From an uncultured Muribaculaceae bacterium (GTDB taxonomy: Bacteria > Bacteroidota > Bacteroidia > Bacteroidales > Muribaculaceae), in contig CAJUKX010000013.1 in NCBI GenBank assembly GCA_910586975.1, positions 1-64,000 of the forward strand: a stretch of 64,000 bases of DNA, read 5' to 3'. Below are positions 54,982 through 61,985 of the stretch, piece by piece (position 1 is the first letter of the stretch; each line of letters begins with the position of its first letter). Both the position numbers and the translations under genes were made by a program. The notes beneath the pieces were generated by a model. That model did not search any database. It was given only the letters and a program-made list of their open reading frames with translations, and was not told the origin of the DNA.

Positions 54982-55737
54982 ATGAAAACGCCCGACGAAT
55001 TTTTCATACCCGACAACGAGTTAAAGTTACCTGATGAACTCGATTACAGCAGAGTGAACGAATACATCTGCTCCGCAGAGGCGTTTTCTCGCTCCACATA
55101 CCAAAGCGTCTATATAATAGACTATTTCAAGCAGAATTTCCTGTATGTGTCGCCCAATCCGATGTTCCTGTGCGGACTTACGCCGGAGCAGATGATTGAC
55201 CTCGGCTACCAGTTCTATCTCAAATATGTGCCCGAGGACGAACAGGCCCTTTTGCTCGACATCAACCGTGTGGGCTTTGCCTTTCACAATCAAATCCCTC
55301 TCGAACAGCGCAAGGATTGGTACATATCATACGATTTTCATATTCTCAACGACGGCCACCCAATTCTCATTAACCATAAGCTGACCTCCCTTGCCCTGAC
55401 TTCCGACGGCAGGATTTGGCTTGCCCTCTGCGTTGTATCTGCCTCCACCCACACCACGCCCGGACATATCGAAATGCACCATGTCGGCACCCCCGACTAT
55501 TTCGCATTTAATCCCGTCACCCGTCGGTGGGATAAGAACACTATGCCAAACCTTACCGAGGGGGAGAAGTCGGTGCTTACCCTTTCAATACAAGGCTATA
55601 CGATGTCGGAGATTGCTGACCGCATCTGCCTCTCGCCCGACACCGTCAAGAAATACCGTCAGCGCATTTTTGAAAAACTCGGTGTGCGCAACATATCCGA
55701 GGCTATCGCGGCTGCCACCAACAACAAGCTACTCTAA
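54982..55737 (+). CDS. LuxR-family transcription regulator with PAS-like sensor
   Basis: This 251-residue protein has a PAS-like N-terminal domain (about 25-150: VYIIDYFKQNFLYVSPNPMFLCG, then the LINHKLTSLALTSDGRIW strands) and a C-terminal LuxR-type helix-turn-helix (about 188-250) with LTEGEKSVLTLSIQGYTMSEIA and LSPDTVKKYRQRIFEKLGV. It is a one-component regulator; ligand and targets are unknown. Its stop overlaps the convergent gene on the other strand by 9 nt. Confidence 0.87.
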   Translation: MKTPDEFFIPDNELKLPDELDYSRVNEYICSAEAFSRSTYQSVYIIDYFKQNFLYVSPNPMFLCGLTPEQMIDLGYQFYLKYVPEDEQALLLDINRVGFAFHNQIPLEQRKDWYISYDFHILNDGHPILINHKLTSLALTSDGRIWLALCVVSASTHTTPGHIEMHHVGTPDYFAFNPVTRRWDKNTMPNLTEGEKSVLTLSIQGYTMSEIADRICLSPDTVKKYRQRIFEKLGVRNISEAIAAATNNKLL

Positions 55738-56244
55738 ATTTTTCGATAGGTAGAAGCGCGGAAAGTGCTTCACATCGCGCCCCACTGCTATATTAGCCAA
55801 TATCCGGGCACAGATACAGGCTGCTGTTTGCTGTGCCTTTGCGGATTGTTCGCCCTGTTCAATTCTCGGTAACACAACGCGCAACCAGTCGCTGTTGTCA
55901 ATATTCCAAAACGCACAATACCCCGACATATACTTTGCGGCACACAGGCGCACATCGCCCTTTGCCTCTAATTCAACCTTATCATCGGGTAGCACAACCA
56001 TAGCCGCGCCACCCTCGATAAAATCAAACGGATATACGACCGGCAATTTACCGCCCAACCGGGCCGATATTCCGTTCATCGCCACATCAACCGCAATATC
56101 GGCAGACCCCGTCGGATCTTCCACATATATAATATTGTGGAACCCGACTTTTAGCAAAGCCGTATTGATAGCGTCTGCAAAAGCACCTTTGCCGACTATC
56201 ATTATCCGGCAGCTTTCAATCTTATTCTTTTCTTCGCTTGTCAT
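55729..56244 (-). CDS. Small ThiF/E1-like Rossmann protein, unknown role
   Basis: This protein of about 171 residues starts at ATG 56244 (MTSEEKNK); ATG 56253 is an alternative. It has a Rossmann start (IMIVGKGAFADAINTALLKVGF) and a C-terminal Cys/Ala-rich helix (QTAACICARILANIAVG). The pattern recalls a shortened ThiF/HesA fold without the catalytic cysteine domain, though this is only a resemblance. It is transcribed away from the TPR protein gene, with a palindrome between them. Confidence 0.6.
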   Translation of the reverse strand: MTSEEKNKIESCRIMIVGKGAFADAINTALLKVGFHNIIYVEDPTGSADIAVDVAMNGISARLGGKLPVVYPFDFIEGGAAMVVLPDDKVELEAKGDVRLCAAKYMSGYCAFWNIDNSDWLRVVLPRIEQGEQSAKAQQTAACICARILANIAVGRDVKHFPRFYLSKNLE

Positions 56245-56278
56245 ACACCGCAAAATTACTCTTTACCCCTCTATCGCA

Positions 56279-56339
56279 CCATACCCAAAAGTGTATATTT
56301 TTTTCGGCTGCAAATGCAAACGTACACTTTTGGGTATGG
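56279..56339. promoter_or_regulatory. 17-bp perfect inverted repeat in a divergent promoter region
   Basis: CCATACCCAAAAGTGTA (56279-56295) and TACACTTTTGGGTATGG (56323-56339) are exact complements separated by 27 nt. They lie between the divergent genes at 56244 (minus) and 56393 (plus), and the right arm ends 20 nt before the plus-strand -7 box. This looks like an operator or looping pair that could control both genes. Confidence 0.7.
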
Positions 56340-56359
56340 CAAGGAATTTTCAACGGCAG

Positions 56360-56368
56360 TAACTTTGC
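56360..56368 (+). promoter_or_regulatory. -7 promoter box of the TPR/DUF6624 gene
   Basis: TAACTTTGC matches the -7 consensus and stands 24 nt before the start codon. A TTTG lies at 56329-56332 inside the palindrome, but the spacing of 27 nt is longer than the usual 19-21. Confidence 0.65.
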
Positions 56369-56392
56369 AATAGTTAAATCAAAGCTCCAAAT

Positions 56393-57340
56393 ATGATGAT
56401 AAAAAAACTAATGGTTTTGGTTGCCGGTGTTTTTATTACTTGCAGTGTTCACGCAAATAATACAGCACCTGAATATGGCAACCAACAAGACTCAATCGCA
56501 ATCTATAACACGCTCATCTTCAAGGCTGACTCGTGTTATATGAAACAAAATTTCGAGCTTGCCTCTAAATTTTTTGACAAGGCATTTTCTCTCGGAATTA
56601 AGCCTGTTGACAAACACCTTTATAATGGTGCTTGTGCAGCTGCTTTAAATGGTGATGAAAGCGCTGCTTTTAATCGCCTGTTTGAAAGAGTGCGGCTGTA
56701 CCCTCATTGGTATAGCGACCAAATCGGACAAGACAAGGATTTACAATCCCTGCACACCTCTCCGAAATGGGAAATTCTCTGCGATACTCTGCAAGCCCGA
56801 AAGATTTTTATTGAGCGTAACTACGACCACGCACTGAAAGAGCGGTTAGACTCAATCCATTATCGGGACCAAACGCCGCGACATGCCTATATTGCAGCGT
56901 TGCGAGCTGTTCCACAGGACACACTGTTGATAAAAACACGCCTTGTGGAAATGCAACGGAATGATAGCATAAATCAAATAGAAGTATTTGATATTCTCGA
57001 TAGTTATGGTTGGCCTTCTTCCGAAATCGTAGGAGGCTCCAACTTCGCTATCTGGGAGGTTATTCAGCATACTTCGCTTGAAGCGATTGAGAAATACTTA
57101 CCCCTTTTCCATAAGGCAGCCACCAATAACGAACTCAATAAATCATTTGTCGCAATGATGGAAGACCGTTGCGATATGTGGCGCAATCGTCCTCAAAAGT
57201 ATGGTACACAGCTAATACAAAACGAAAAAGGTGTAAAAGTACCATATACTCTGCTTGACTCCGAAAAAGTCGATGAATGGAGAGCCGAAATGGATTTACC
57301 ACCTATGCAGGAATATCTAAAACAAATGAACGGACAATGA
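56393..57340 (+). CDS. Secreted TPR-like and DUF6624-like protein
   Basis: This 315-residue protein has a signal peptide (to about residue 21). A TPR-like helical segment (about 38-115) precedes a C-terminal domain resembling DUF6624 (about 165-300), with LVEMQRNDSINQIEVFDIL, GWPSSEIVGGSNFAIWEVIQH, MEDRCDMWRNRPQKYGTQ. The function of DUF6624 is unknown. It has its own promoter and forms an ATGA overlap with the lipoprotein gene. The pair is AT-richer than the phage-like genes to the right and may be cargo. Confidence 0.72.
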   Translation: MMIKKLMVLVAGVFITCSVHANNTAPEYGNQQDSIAIYNTLIFKADSCYMKQNFELASKFFDKAFSLGIKPVDKHLYNGACAAALNGDESAAFNRLFERVRLYPHWYSDQIGQDKDLQSLHTSPKWEILCDTLQARKIFIERNYDHALKERLDSIHYRDQTPRHAYIAALRAVPQDTLLIKTRLVEMQRNDSINQIEVFDILDSYGWPSSEIVGGSNFAIWEVIQHTSLEAIEKYLPLFHKAATNNELNKSFVAMMEDRCDMWRNRPQKYGTQLIQNEKGVKVPYTLLDSEKVDEWRAEMDLPPMQEYLKQMNGQ

Positions 57341-58047
57341 AAATCGTAGAATATGTATTTGTCGCATTATCCCTGCTTATGGTTGGCTGTGGCTCGATTA
57401 AAGATGTGCCGTTTTCTTCTCATAATTGGCATATAAATCCCATATCCGGCAACATAGAAAGTACGGACACCACCTATTCTTTCACCCTATGTTCTGATGT
57501 GGTAGAAACGGAGCTGCCCTTAATTGGAAATGATAAAGAAGCACAGCCATACAAAGGGTTGAAAGCATATTTGAATACAATATGTTCACATCTTGAAGCA
57601 AAGTGTGACAGCATTTTATTCTACGCCCCCACAAAAGGATTATTGATAGTGGGTATTACGGAGAATATAATTTGGAAACCACGGTCACAGTCGGCTAATG
57701 TTTTGACCGATAAACCATATACCTTATGGGTGCGCGATGATGATGTGGACGATTGGGATAGAAAACCCGATGAAATCTACACAAACGTCCTTATGGATAA
57801 AGCGGCAAAGCAGTTATTGGTAATTGACCGTCTTACTTACAAGCGCTCCGATATTGCAATAATACATATTATTCAAACTGAAACCCGCAAATTCAAATCG
57901 TTGGGTCTGCCTGATTGGTCCGGCACCTGGGCTGACGTTACTGACCCGACTTGCCTTGAACCTATTGCAAATTGGTTGGAAGGACACCGTAAAATGGCAT
58001 TTGACATATACCGACAAAGTCACAGGGCTACGGTAATAGACAAATAA
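57337..58047 (+). CDS. Lipoprotein of unknown function
   Basis: An open frame begins at 57277, but ATG 57337 gives the ATGA overlap and a clear lipoprotein signal (MKIVEYVFVALSLLMVGC, Cys18). The 236-residue product has no family I recognise; the middle part includes WVRDDDVDDWDRKPDEIY. It is co-transcribed with the TPR/DUF6624 protein and ends in a good terminator, so the two form a self-contained secreted pair. Confidence 0.7.
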   Translation: MKIVEYVFVALSLLMVGCGSIKDVPFSSHNWHINPISGNIESTDTTYSFTLCSDVVETELPLIGNDKEAQPYKGLKAYLNTICSHLEAKCDSILFYAPTKGLLIVGITENIIWKPRSQSANVLTDKPYTLWVRDDDVDDWDRKPDEIYTNVLMDKAAKQLLVIDRLTYKRSDIAIIHIIQTETRKFKSLGLPDWSGTWADVTDPTCLEPIANWLEGHRKMAFDIYRQSHRATVIDK

Positions 58048-58077
58048 AGTCAAACAGCTAATCATACAACATAGATT

Positions 58078-58110
58078 ATCCTCGGCAGCGATTGTCGGGG
58101 ATTTTCTTTT
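58078..58110 (+). terminator. Terminator of the two-gene cargo operon
   Basis: ATCCTCGGCA (58078-58087) pairs with TGTCGGGGAT (58093-58102), with two G-T pairs, and TTTCTTTTT follows. It stands 30 nt after the lipoprotein stop and directly before the first copy of the repeated element. Confidence 0.75.
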
Positions 58111-58314
58111 TGTGTTCCGGCGCCACCGCGCCGTCGCGCTAATGCGGCAAGCCGTCGAGCTTGTAATCTCGACCCATTGAGGGCGTATATCGCTAACATA
58201 GACAGCGGACTTCGGATCTATCCTGATGATAGAGCCGGAGTCCGCTGCTTTTCCGGGCCCCTCGGCCACCCCCGAGGGAGAGCGGTATCACTCCGGGGGC
58301 GCTTCGCAAAGATA
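58095..58314 (-). ncRNA. Candidate structured RNA on the minus strand
   Basis: A minus-strand -7 box TATCTTTGC (58306-58314) points leftwards into about 200 nt with no convincing frame but strong structure. It holds an ACCCCC-loop hairpin with 7-bp stem (58259-58278), a 19-bp hairpin with two mismatches at about 58203-58245 (AGCGGAC / GTCCGCT ends, loop TGAT), and the repeated element 58114-58197. No -33 box is evident. Whether the minus or plus strand is the functional RNA is not certain. Confidence 0.4.
58114..58197. repeat. Structured repeat element, copy 1
   Basis: This 84-nt element matches 61584-61666 at about 70 positions with one gap. It includes GCTAATGCGGCAAGCCGTC unchanged in both copies. 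A 6-bp hairpin GTCGAG/CTCGAC (58154-58159 and 58168-58173) is kept in copy 2 as GTCAAG/CTTGAC, a compensatory change of one pair. The element sits just after a terminator. A conserved RNA structure is the simplest reading. Confidence 0.75.
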
Positions 58315-58842
58315 AGGACTGCGACCGTTCATTACGGCCTCTATCATCGGGAGGGTGGAGTATTCGCAAGAGCCTTACAGCGGTGTTCCGGCTGCACAGG
58401 ACACAGGGCTGCAATTCAATGGCGCATCATCGGCAGTTCGGGCAATAAGAATAGAGAGTGCTTTGGCCGTCGGGGATAACTTCACGGCATAGATTGGTGT
58501 GATGCAGCGGCTCGCACCGAGGAGGCTAACATATATCATAGTTTTGCGAGGCAGTTGTTTGAGGGAGCCATACTTGTAAACACGCACGGAAGCACGGTTG
58601 ATATTTCACTTCGCAAAGTTAGAACGGGTCGCCTACGCTGACAAGGGCAAGACACGTTCAGGGCAAAAATCTTCCTTTTTTCAGGCAAGCATAAAAAAGA
58701 GTATTCCGTTGGGGGGCAAGCCCTTTGCCCCGAACCCTTGTTGGCTACCGTCGTGCCGACTGGCTCAACCGTTCCCTGATTGCGGCGTAAAAATCAAACG
58801 CGCCCCGGCGCACAGTAATAACCCCTCAAAAACTTCAAAACC
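58315..58842. other. Structured non-coding stretch with leftward promoter
   Basis: About 530 nt separate the candidate RNA from the next small gene. A minus-strand -7 box (58613-58621) lies inside, with a hairpin GGGGCAA/TTGCCCC at 58713-58731. Frames on both strands (for example minus 58375-58587, starting MRVYKYGS or later at MIYVSLLG) are open but have no protein-like support I can name. The last 65 nt before 58843 resemble the leader of the gene at 59813. Confidence 0.5.
58613..58645 (-). promoter_or_regulatory. Leftward promoter, module A
   Basis: Read on the minus strand, TAACTTTGC is a perfect -7 box and CTTG stands 20 nt upstream in place of the TTTG -33 box. The same CTTG-N19-TAACTTTG arrangement is repeated at 59624-59654. 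The transcript would run left through 58610-58320. Confidence 0.55.
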
Positions 58843-59037
58843 ATGACATACGTTAGCTGCATCTCCCTCGATACAAACCGCCGCCTCAAAGAATATCAAG
58901 TAGAAGTTATCACCTTCGACGGCGAAAGCGAAATAGTATATGTAATTGCCCGGACAGCCGACGAGGCACAGGAAAAGGCAGCAGCCCAGGTACCCGACGC
59001 AGACTACACTATGGTACAAGGCTTCTGCGAATACTAA
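58843..59037 (+). CDS. Small conserved-looking island protein (64 residues)
   Basis: The protein (MTYVSCISLDTNRRLKEYQ... ending VQGFCEY) is acidic, without signal or membrane segment. It has a two-strand/helix pattern with TADEAQEKAAAQVPDADY near 38-55. The start follows the leader ACTTCAAAACC, which recurs before the gene at 59813 as ACTTCAAAATC. It may be distantly related to the 66-residue protein at 60181, which also has a D-A-L/EAQ helix after two strands. Function unknown; likely part of the mobile island. Confidence 0.6.
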   Translation: MTYVSCISLDTNRRLKEYQVEVITFDGESEIVYVIARTADEAQEKAAAQVPDADYTMVQGFCEY

Positions 59038-59812
59038 TTTCCACCTCCCCAAGATAGAGGGTTGACCCCACGGGTCAACTCTCACTTTGCTCTTTCGCCC
59101 CCTACGCAACATAAGTCTGTCGCAACTCTAATCACTAACCCCTAACCTCTAACCTTCCCCCATAGCCCTCGCCGCCACACCGACCGCCACCAACGTAACA
59201 CCGCATCGCATCGCTATCGGAGCCGACAAGCACCGCGCCTTGACCGTGAACCATTTGCCCCATACGCCGTGAGAGATTGGACTGCAAGGGGAGAGGGGGC
59301 CGCAGCCCGGTGCGCCACCCCCACAGCCTCGACCCGGGCGGTCGCGCCGTTTTGGAACACGCACCCCACACGGGCGCAGATGCAAATATCTCATCGCGCG
59401 CTGACCTCCAACCACCCCACATTAACCTCCAACCACTAACCCTTGAAACTCCCCGACGCCGAACTTGCCGCCACCGACGAGCCTGTGCGAGTGTCAGGCT
59501 TCGCCGACCGAGGGGCACGAGCCGCATCTGCGCACGGAGCGGTTCTGCCATTGTTCCCTGCGGTCGGCCTCCTTTGCCTTGAAGATGTCCGGGGGAGCGA
59601 GCCGGGGGCTTATTTTTCCGTCACAAAGTTAGTACGGTCATTCACTGGCGCAAGGGCAGGTGTGCGCTCCGCGTTCCCCCCTCTTTCGGAGCAAGCTCCT
59701 GCAAGAGGGTAATCACCCTTGCTTTTGGCAGCTCATTACGACCGCACTTTTGATTGTTCGTAAAAATTAAGAGCCTCGGCTCACTTCTCAAACCCCCAAA
59801 CACTTCAAAATC
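59038..59812. other. 775-nt GC-rich non-coding stretch
   Basis: No reading frame here looks like a protein: those on both strands are rich in Arg, Gly, Pro and Ser and are composition artefacts. Features are short repeats of the AACCACTAACC/ACCTCCAACC kind (59115-59150 and 59405-59440), a leftward promoter (59624-59654) and a hairpin CCCTCTT/AAGAGGG (59679-59709). The length and composition are unusual for a phage-like region and suggest untranslated RNA. Confidence 0.5.
59624..59654 (-). promoter_or_regulatory. Leftward promoter, module B
   Basis: On the minus strand TAACTTTG (59624-59631) is preceded by CTTG (59651-59654) at a 19-nt spacing. Surrounding bases (CAAAGTTAGnACGG and nearby CAAGGGCA on the plus strand) match those of module A at 58613. 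It would transcribe left into the GC-rich stretch. Confidence 0.55.
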
Positions 59813-60127
59813 ATGGCAAAGAAAACCTCCAAAACCGCAGAAAACAAAAAGGCTAAAACCACTTCGACCCGTGCGAAGAAGCAGACCCAGGCCCCCGTCG
59901 TCGATACCAAGCCGACCCTCACCCCCAAGCTCATCGTGGCGCAGCGCAAGTTCAACCGCTGGTACGTCTACTTCAAGGGCGTGGCTCCAAAGGATAATGT
60001 AGGGTGCGGCTGCAAGACAGCCCAAAGCGCGATAAGATATATGCACCTGCTCAAAGCCCGGTACGGTGCCGTTATCTCCCAAAACATCTACGACCGCCTC
60101 GCTTTCGAGGCCGCGAGAGAGGCGTAA
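59813..60127 (+). CDS. Small basic island protein (104 residues)
   Basis: The first 32 residues are very rich in Lys, Thr and Ala (MAKKTSKTAENKKAKTTSTR), like a nucleic-acid-binding tail. A compact domain follows (about 35-104) with KFNRWYVYFKGVAPKDNVGCGCKTAQSAIRYMHLLK. It has the same CTTCAAAAnC leader before its ATG as the gene at 58843. I do not recognise the family; DNA or RNA binding is a guess from composition. Confidence 0.65.
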   Translation: MAKKTSKTAENKKAKTTSTRAKKQTQAPVVDTKPTLTPKLIVAQRKFNRWYVYFKGVAPKDNVGCGCKTAQSAIRYMHLLKARYGAVISQNIYDRLAFEAAREA

Positions 60128-60180
60128 TGCCTCTCTCTTTCTCTCTCCCCTTGAAGTCCAACCTTATAAATCTCACGACG

Positions 60181-60381
60181 ATGTACGAATACAAATGCTT
60201 CACTCGACAAGGCTCATGGCGCTTCTACGCCGACTCCGATACCGATGCCCTGCGGCTCGCCCTTTTCTACTGCTGGCGCGACGGCGAAGACTTTATAAAA
60301 GTGCAAAGCGACTTCGGAGGTCAGCCTTACACCCTGCGACTCTGCAAGATTGACAAGACAAATTCGATAACGACACTTTAA
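60181..60381 (+). CDS. Small island protein (66 residues)
   Basis: ATG 60181 opens a frame MYEYKCFTRQGSWRFYADSD...TNSITTL. The longer frame from 60004 overlaps the previous gene and is less likely. The pattern of two strands, a helix with TDALRLALFYCW and further strands recalls the 64-residue protein at 58843. No function is known. It follows the 104-residue gene after 53 nt. Confidence 0.6.
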   Translation: MYEYKCFTRQGSWRFYADSDTDALRLALFYCWRDGEDFIKVQSDFGGQPYTLRLCKIDKTNSITTL

Positions 60382-60466
60382 CCCCTTCCACACAGCGGTT
60401 GCTTCCTCCCGAAGCGACCGCTGACTGTCTTTTCGCCTCGCCGCCACCCTCCTTAATTTTGCCCCT

Positions 60467-61573
60467 ATGATACGGATAGGCTTCTACACCCCCACGGTGA
60501 TGCTCTCCGCCGACCTCCCCGACGTCAGCATCTTCACCGACCAAGACTTCGTCGACTTCCGCCTCACATCGGGCGGAATGGTGCTGCTCGACGAGCGGTA
60601 CTACACTTATAACGGCTCGGCCACCGTCGCCGACATCGCTTCCCTCATCGAGCAATATATGGCCGGAAACCCCGACCTCAATTACTCCGAATTTATCATC
60701 GAGGCATCGGCACCCGACGGATCCGCCGCCTCCCACTCCTTCCGTGTCATCTACTGCGACCGCGCTCTCGGACTCTACGACCCCTCGCAATGGCTGCTCG
60801 AAAACTTCCTCACATTTTCCGCTTTCCGGCGCATCGCCCCCGACACCTTCTTCGAGCTGCAATGGTTCGCCACCGACCGCGAGCCCATCGCTTTCTTCAT
60901 CTACGCCACATACCTCGACACCGACGGCAACACCGCCACCTACCGCTACGTCCTCTCCGGCAACGGTATGATACAGCACGGCGACGGCATAAACCGCGAG
61001 TTCGTCTTGCTCTCCGATGTACGCGCAAAGATACAGGCCGCCACCAAAGCCTCCACACCTCCCACGCTGCTCTCCGTCACCGCACGGTGCGGCGAGCGTT
61101 CACTGACCCTCTTTGTCGACCAGGCTCTCGCCGACACCCTCCCTTTCCATTACACTAACTGTTTCAACGTCGCTGAACAGCTCATACTCCCTCACGCCAC
61201 CACCCACAAAATCAAGGCCGACCGCTCTATCGCCACCCTCGGTAAATCCGCACGCTTCTACAACGTCACCACCGCAAAGGAATACGAGGTGCAGTCCGCG
61301 CCTCTTACCTCCGACGAGTGCTTGCAGGTCGAGCAGATGCTTACCTCTCCCGTAGTCCGTATTCCCTGGGGCACCGACTCTAACCTCGCCGAAACCGACT
61401 TTGACGCTATGCTCCCAATCCTCATCACCGATTTTACCTCCGAACTTTCCGACACCGACGATAAGCCCAACTCCGTAAAATTCACTTGGCGCTTCAAGGA
61501 CACCCGACCCAAATTCAACGCCCGATACTCTCCCGGCATATTCGACACCCATTTCCAACCGCCTTTTTCATAA
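60467..61573 (+). CDS. Phage-like structural protein, unassigned
   Basis: This 368-residue protein has no signal or membrane helix and an almost all-beta composition (for example ADLPDVSIFTDQDFVDFRL, FFIYATYLDTDGNTATYRYV, FKDTRPKFNARYSPGIF at the end). Such beta-rich, Asp/Thr-rich proteins occur near portal genes in Bacteroidales prophages, from memory, often as tail or adaptor components. The GC content is high and the codon use differs from the AT-rich neighbours. A repeat element copy follows 10 nt after the stop. Confidence 0.6.
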   Translation: MIRIGFYTPTVMLSADLPDVSIFTDQDFVDFRLTSGGMVLLDERYYTYNGSATVADIASLIEQYMAGNPDLNYSEFIIEASAPDGSAASHSFRVIYCDRALGLYDPSQWLLENFLTFSAFRRIAPDTFFELQWFATDREPIAFFIYATYLDTDGNTATYRYVLSGNGMIQHGDGINREFVLLSDVRAKIQAATKASTPPTLLSVTARCGERSLTLFVDQALADTLPFHYTNCFNVAEQLILPHATTHKIKADRSIATLGKSARFYNVTTAKEYEVQSAPLTSDECLQVEQMLTSPVVRIPWGTDSNLAETDFDAMLPILITDFTSELSDTDDKPNSVKFTWRFKDTRPKFNARYSPGIFDTHFQPPFS

Positions 61574-61583
61574 TGGTTTTGGC

Positions 61584-61666
61584 GTTCCGGCGCCGTCGGG
61601 CCGTCGGGCTAATGCGGCAAGCCGTCAAGCCTATGGTCTTGACCCATTCGGGCTTATATCCCTAAC
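61584..61666. repeat. Structured repeat element, copy 2
   Basis: This is the second copy of the element at 58114-58197. The hairpin arms are GTCAAG (61624-61629) and CTTGAC (61638-61643), keeping pairing by a G-C to A-T exchange. It stands between the 368-residue and the 76-residue genes, 31 nt before the latter's start, so it may work as a leader structure there. Confidence 0.75.
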
Positions 61667-61697
61667 GCGATAATACCTCACACAATCTCATCACCCA

Positions 61698-61928
61698 ATG
61701 AACGCAGTTCACATATCAACCGCTCGCACGATGCTCAACTCGGGCGACCCCGTCGACCTCTCCGTATGGCGCAGCGACGGCTCTATCCTCGAACTCCGCA
61801 ACGTCATATCCCTGCGATATTCCTTTTACGGAGGCTGGCGAAACGTCAAAATCCTTGCCTCCGGCGAGTGCCGCCGTCTACGCGACTGCTGCATCTTCCG
61901 CATTAACGGCCTCGATGTTTTTCTTTAA
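61698..61928 (+). CDS. Small island protein (76 residues)
   Basis: The protein (MNAVHISTARTMLNSGDPVDLSVW... ending INGLDVFL) is a compact mixed alpha/beta domain with LRYSFYGGWRNVKIL in the middle. It lies directly after repeat copy 2 and 3 nt before the -33 box of the protease gene. Small proteins of this look occur in Bacteroidales phage modules, from memory; no function is known. Confidence 0.6.
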   Translation: MNAVHISTARTMLNSGDPVDLSVWRSDGSILELRNVISLRYSFYGGWRNVKILASGECRRLRDCCIFRINGLDVFL

Positions 61929-61930
61929 CA

Positions 61931-61962
61931 TTTGCGTATTCCGCTGAAATTGCGTAAATTTG
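61931..61962 (+). promoter_or_regulatory. Full Bacteroidota promoter of the aspartyl protease gene
   Basis: TTTG at 61931-61934 and TAAATTTG at 61955-61962 are separated by 20 nt, exactly the -33/-7 consensus. Transcription should start near 61969, so the true start codon is ATG 61986, not the upstream frame opening at 61932. Confidence 0.85.
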
Positions 61963-61985
61963 CCCTATTCACAAATATCACGGCC

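Noticed and set aside
58375..58587. 70-codon minus-strand frame downstream of the leftward promoter
   Set aside because: The placement behind a promoter is attractive, but the sequence has no recognisable domain and the stretch is strongly structured. I leave it as possible RNA rather than protein.
59135..59551. 138-codon minus-strand frame in the GC-rich stretch
   Set aside because: Composition is dominated by Arg, Gly, Trp and Ser without a fold-like pattern, and competing frames are open on the other strand. It looks like a by-product of high GC.
59443..59712. 89-codon plus-strand frame before the 104-residue gene
   Set aside because: It starts at TTG and runs through the leftward promoter and hairpin of module B. 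Its similarity to a frame in module A reflects the duplicated non-coding module.
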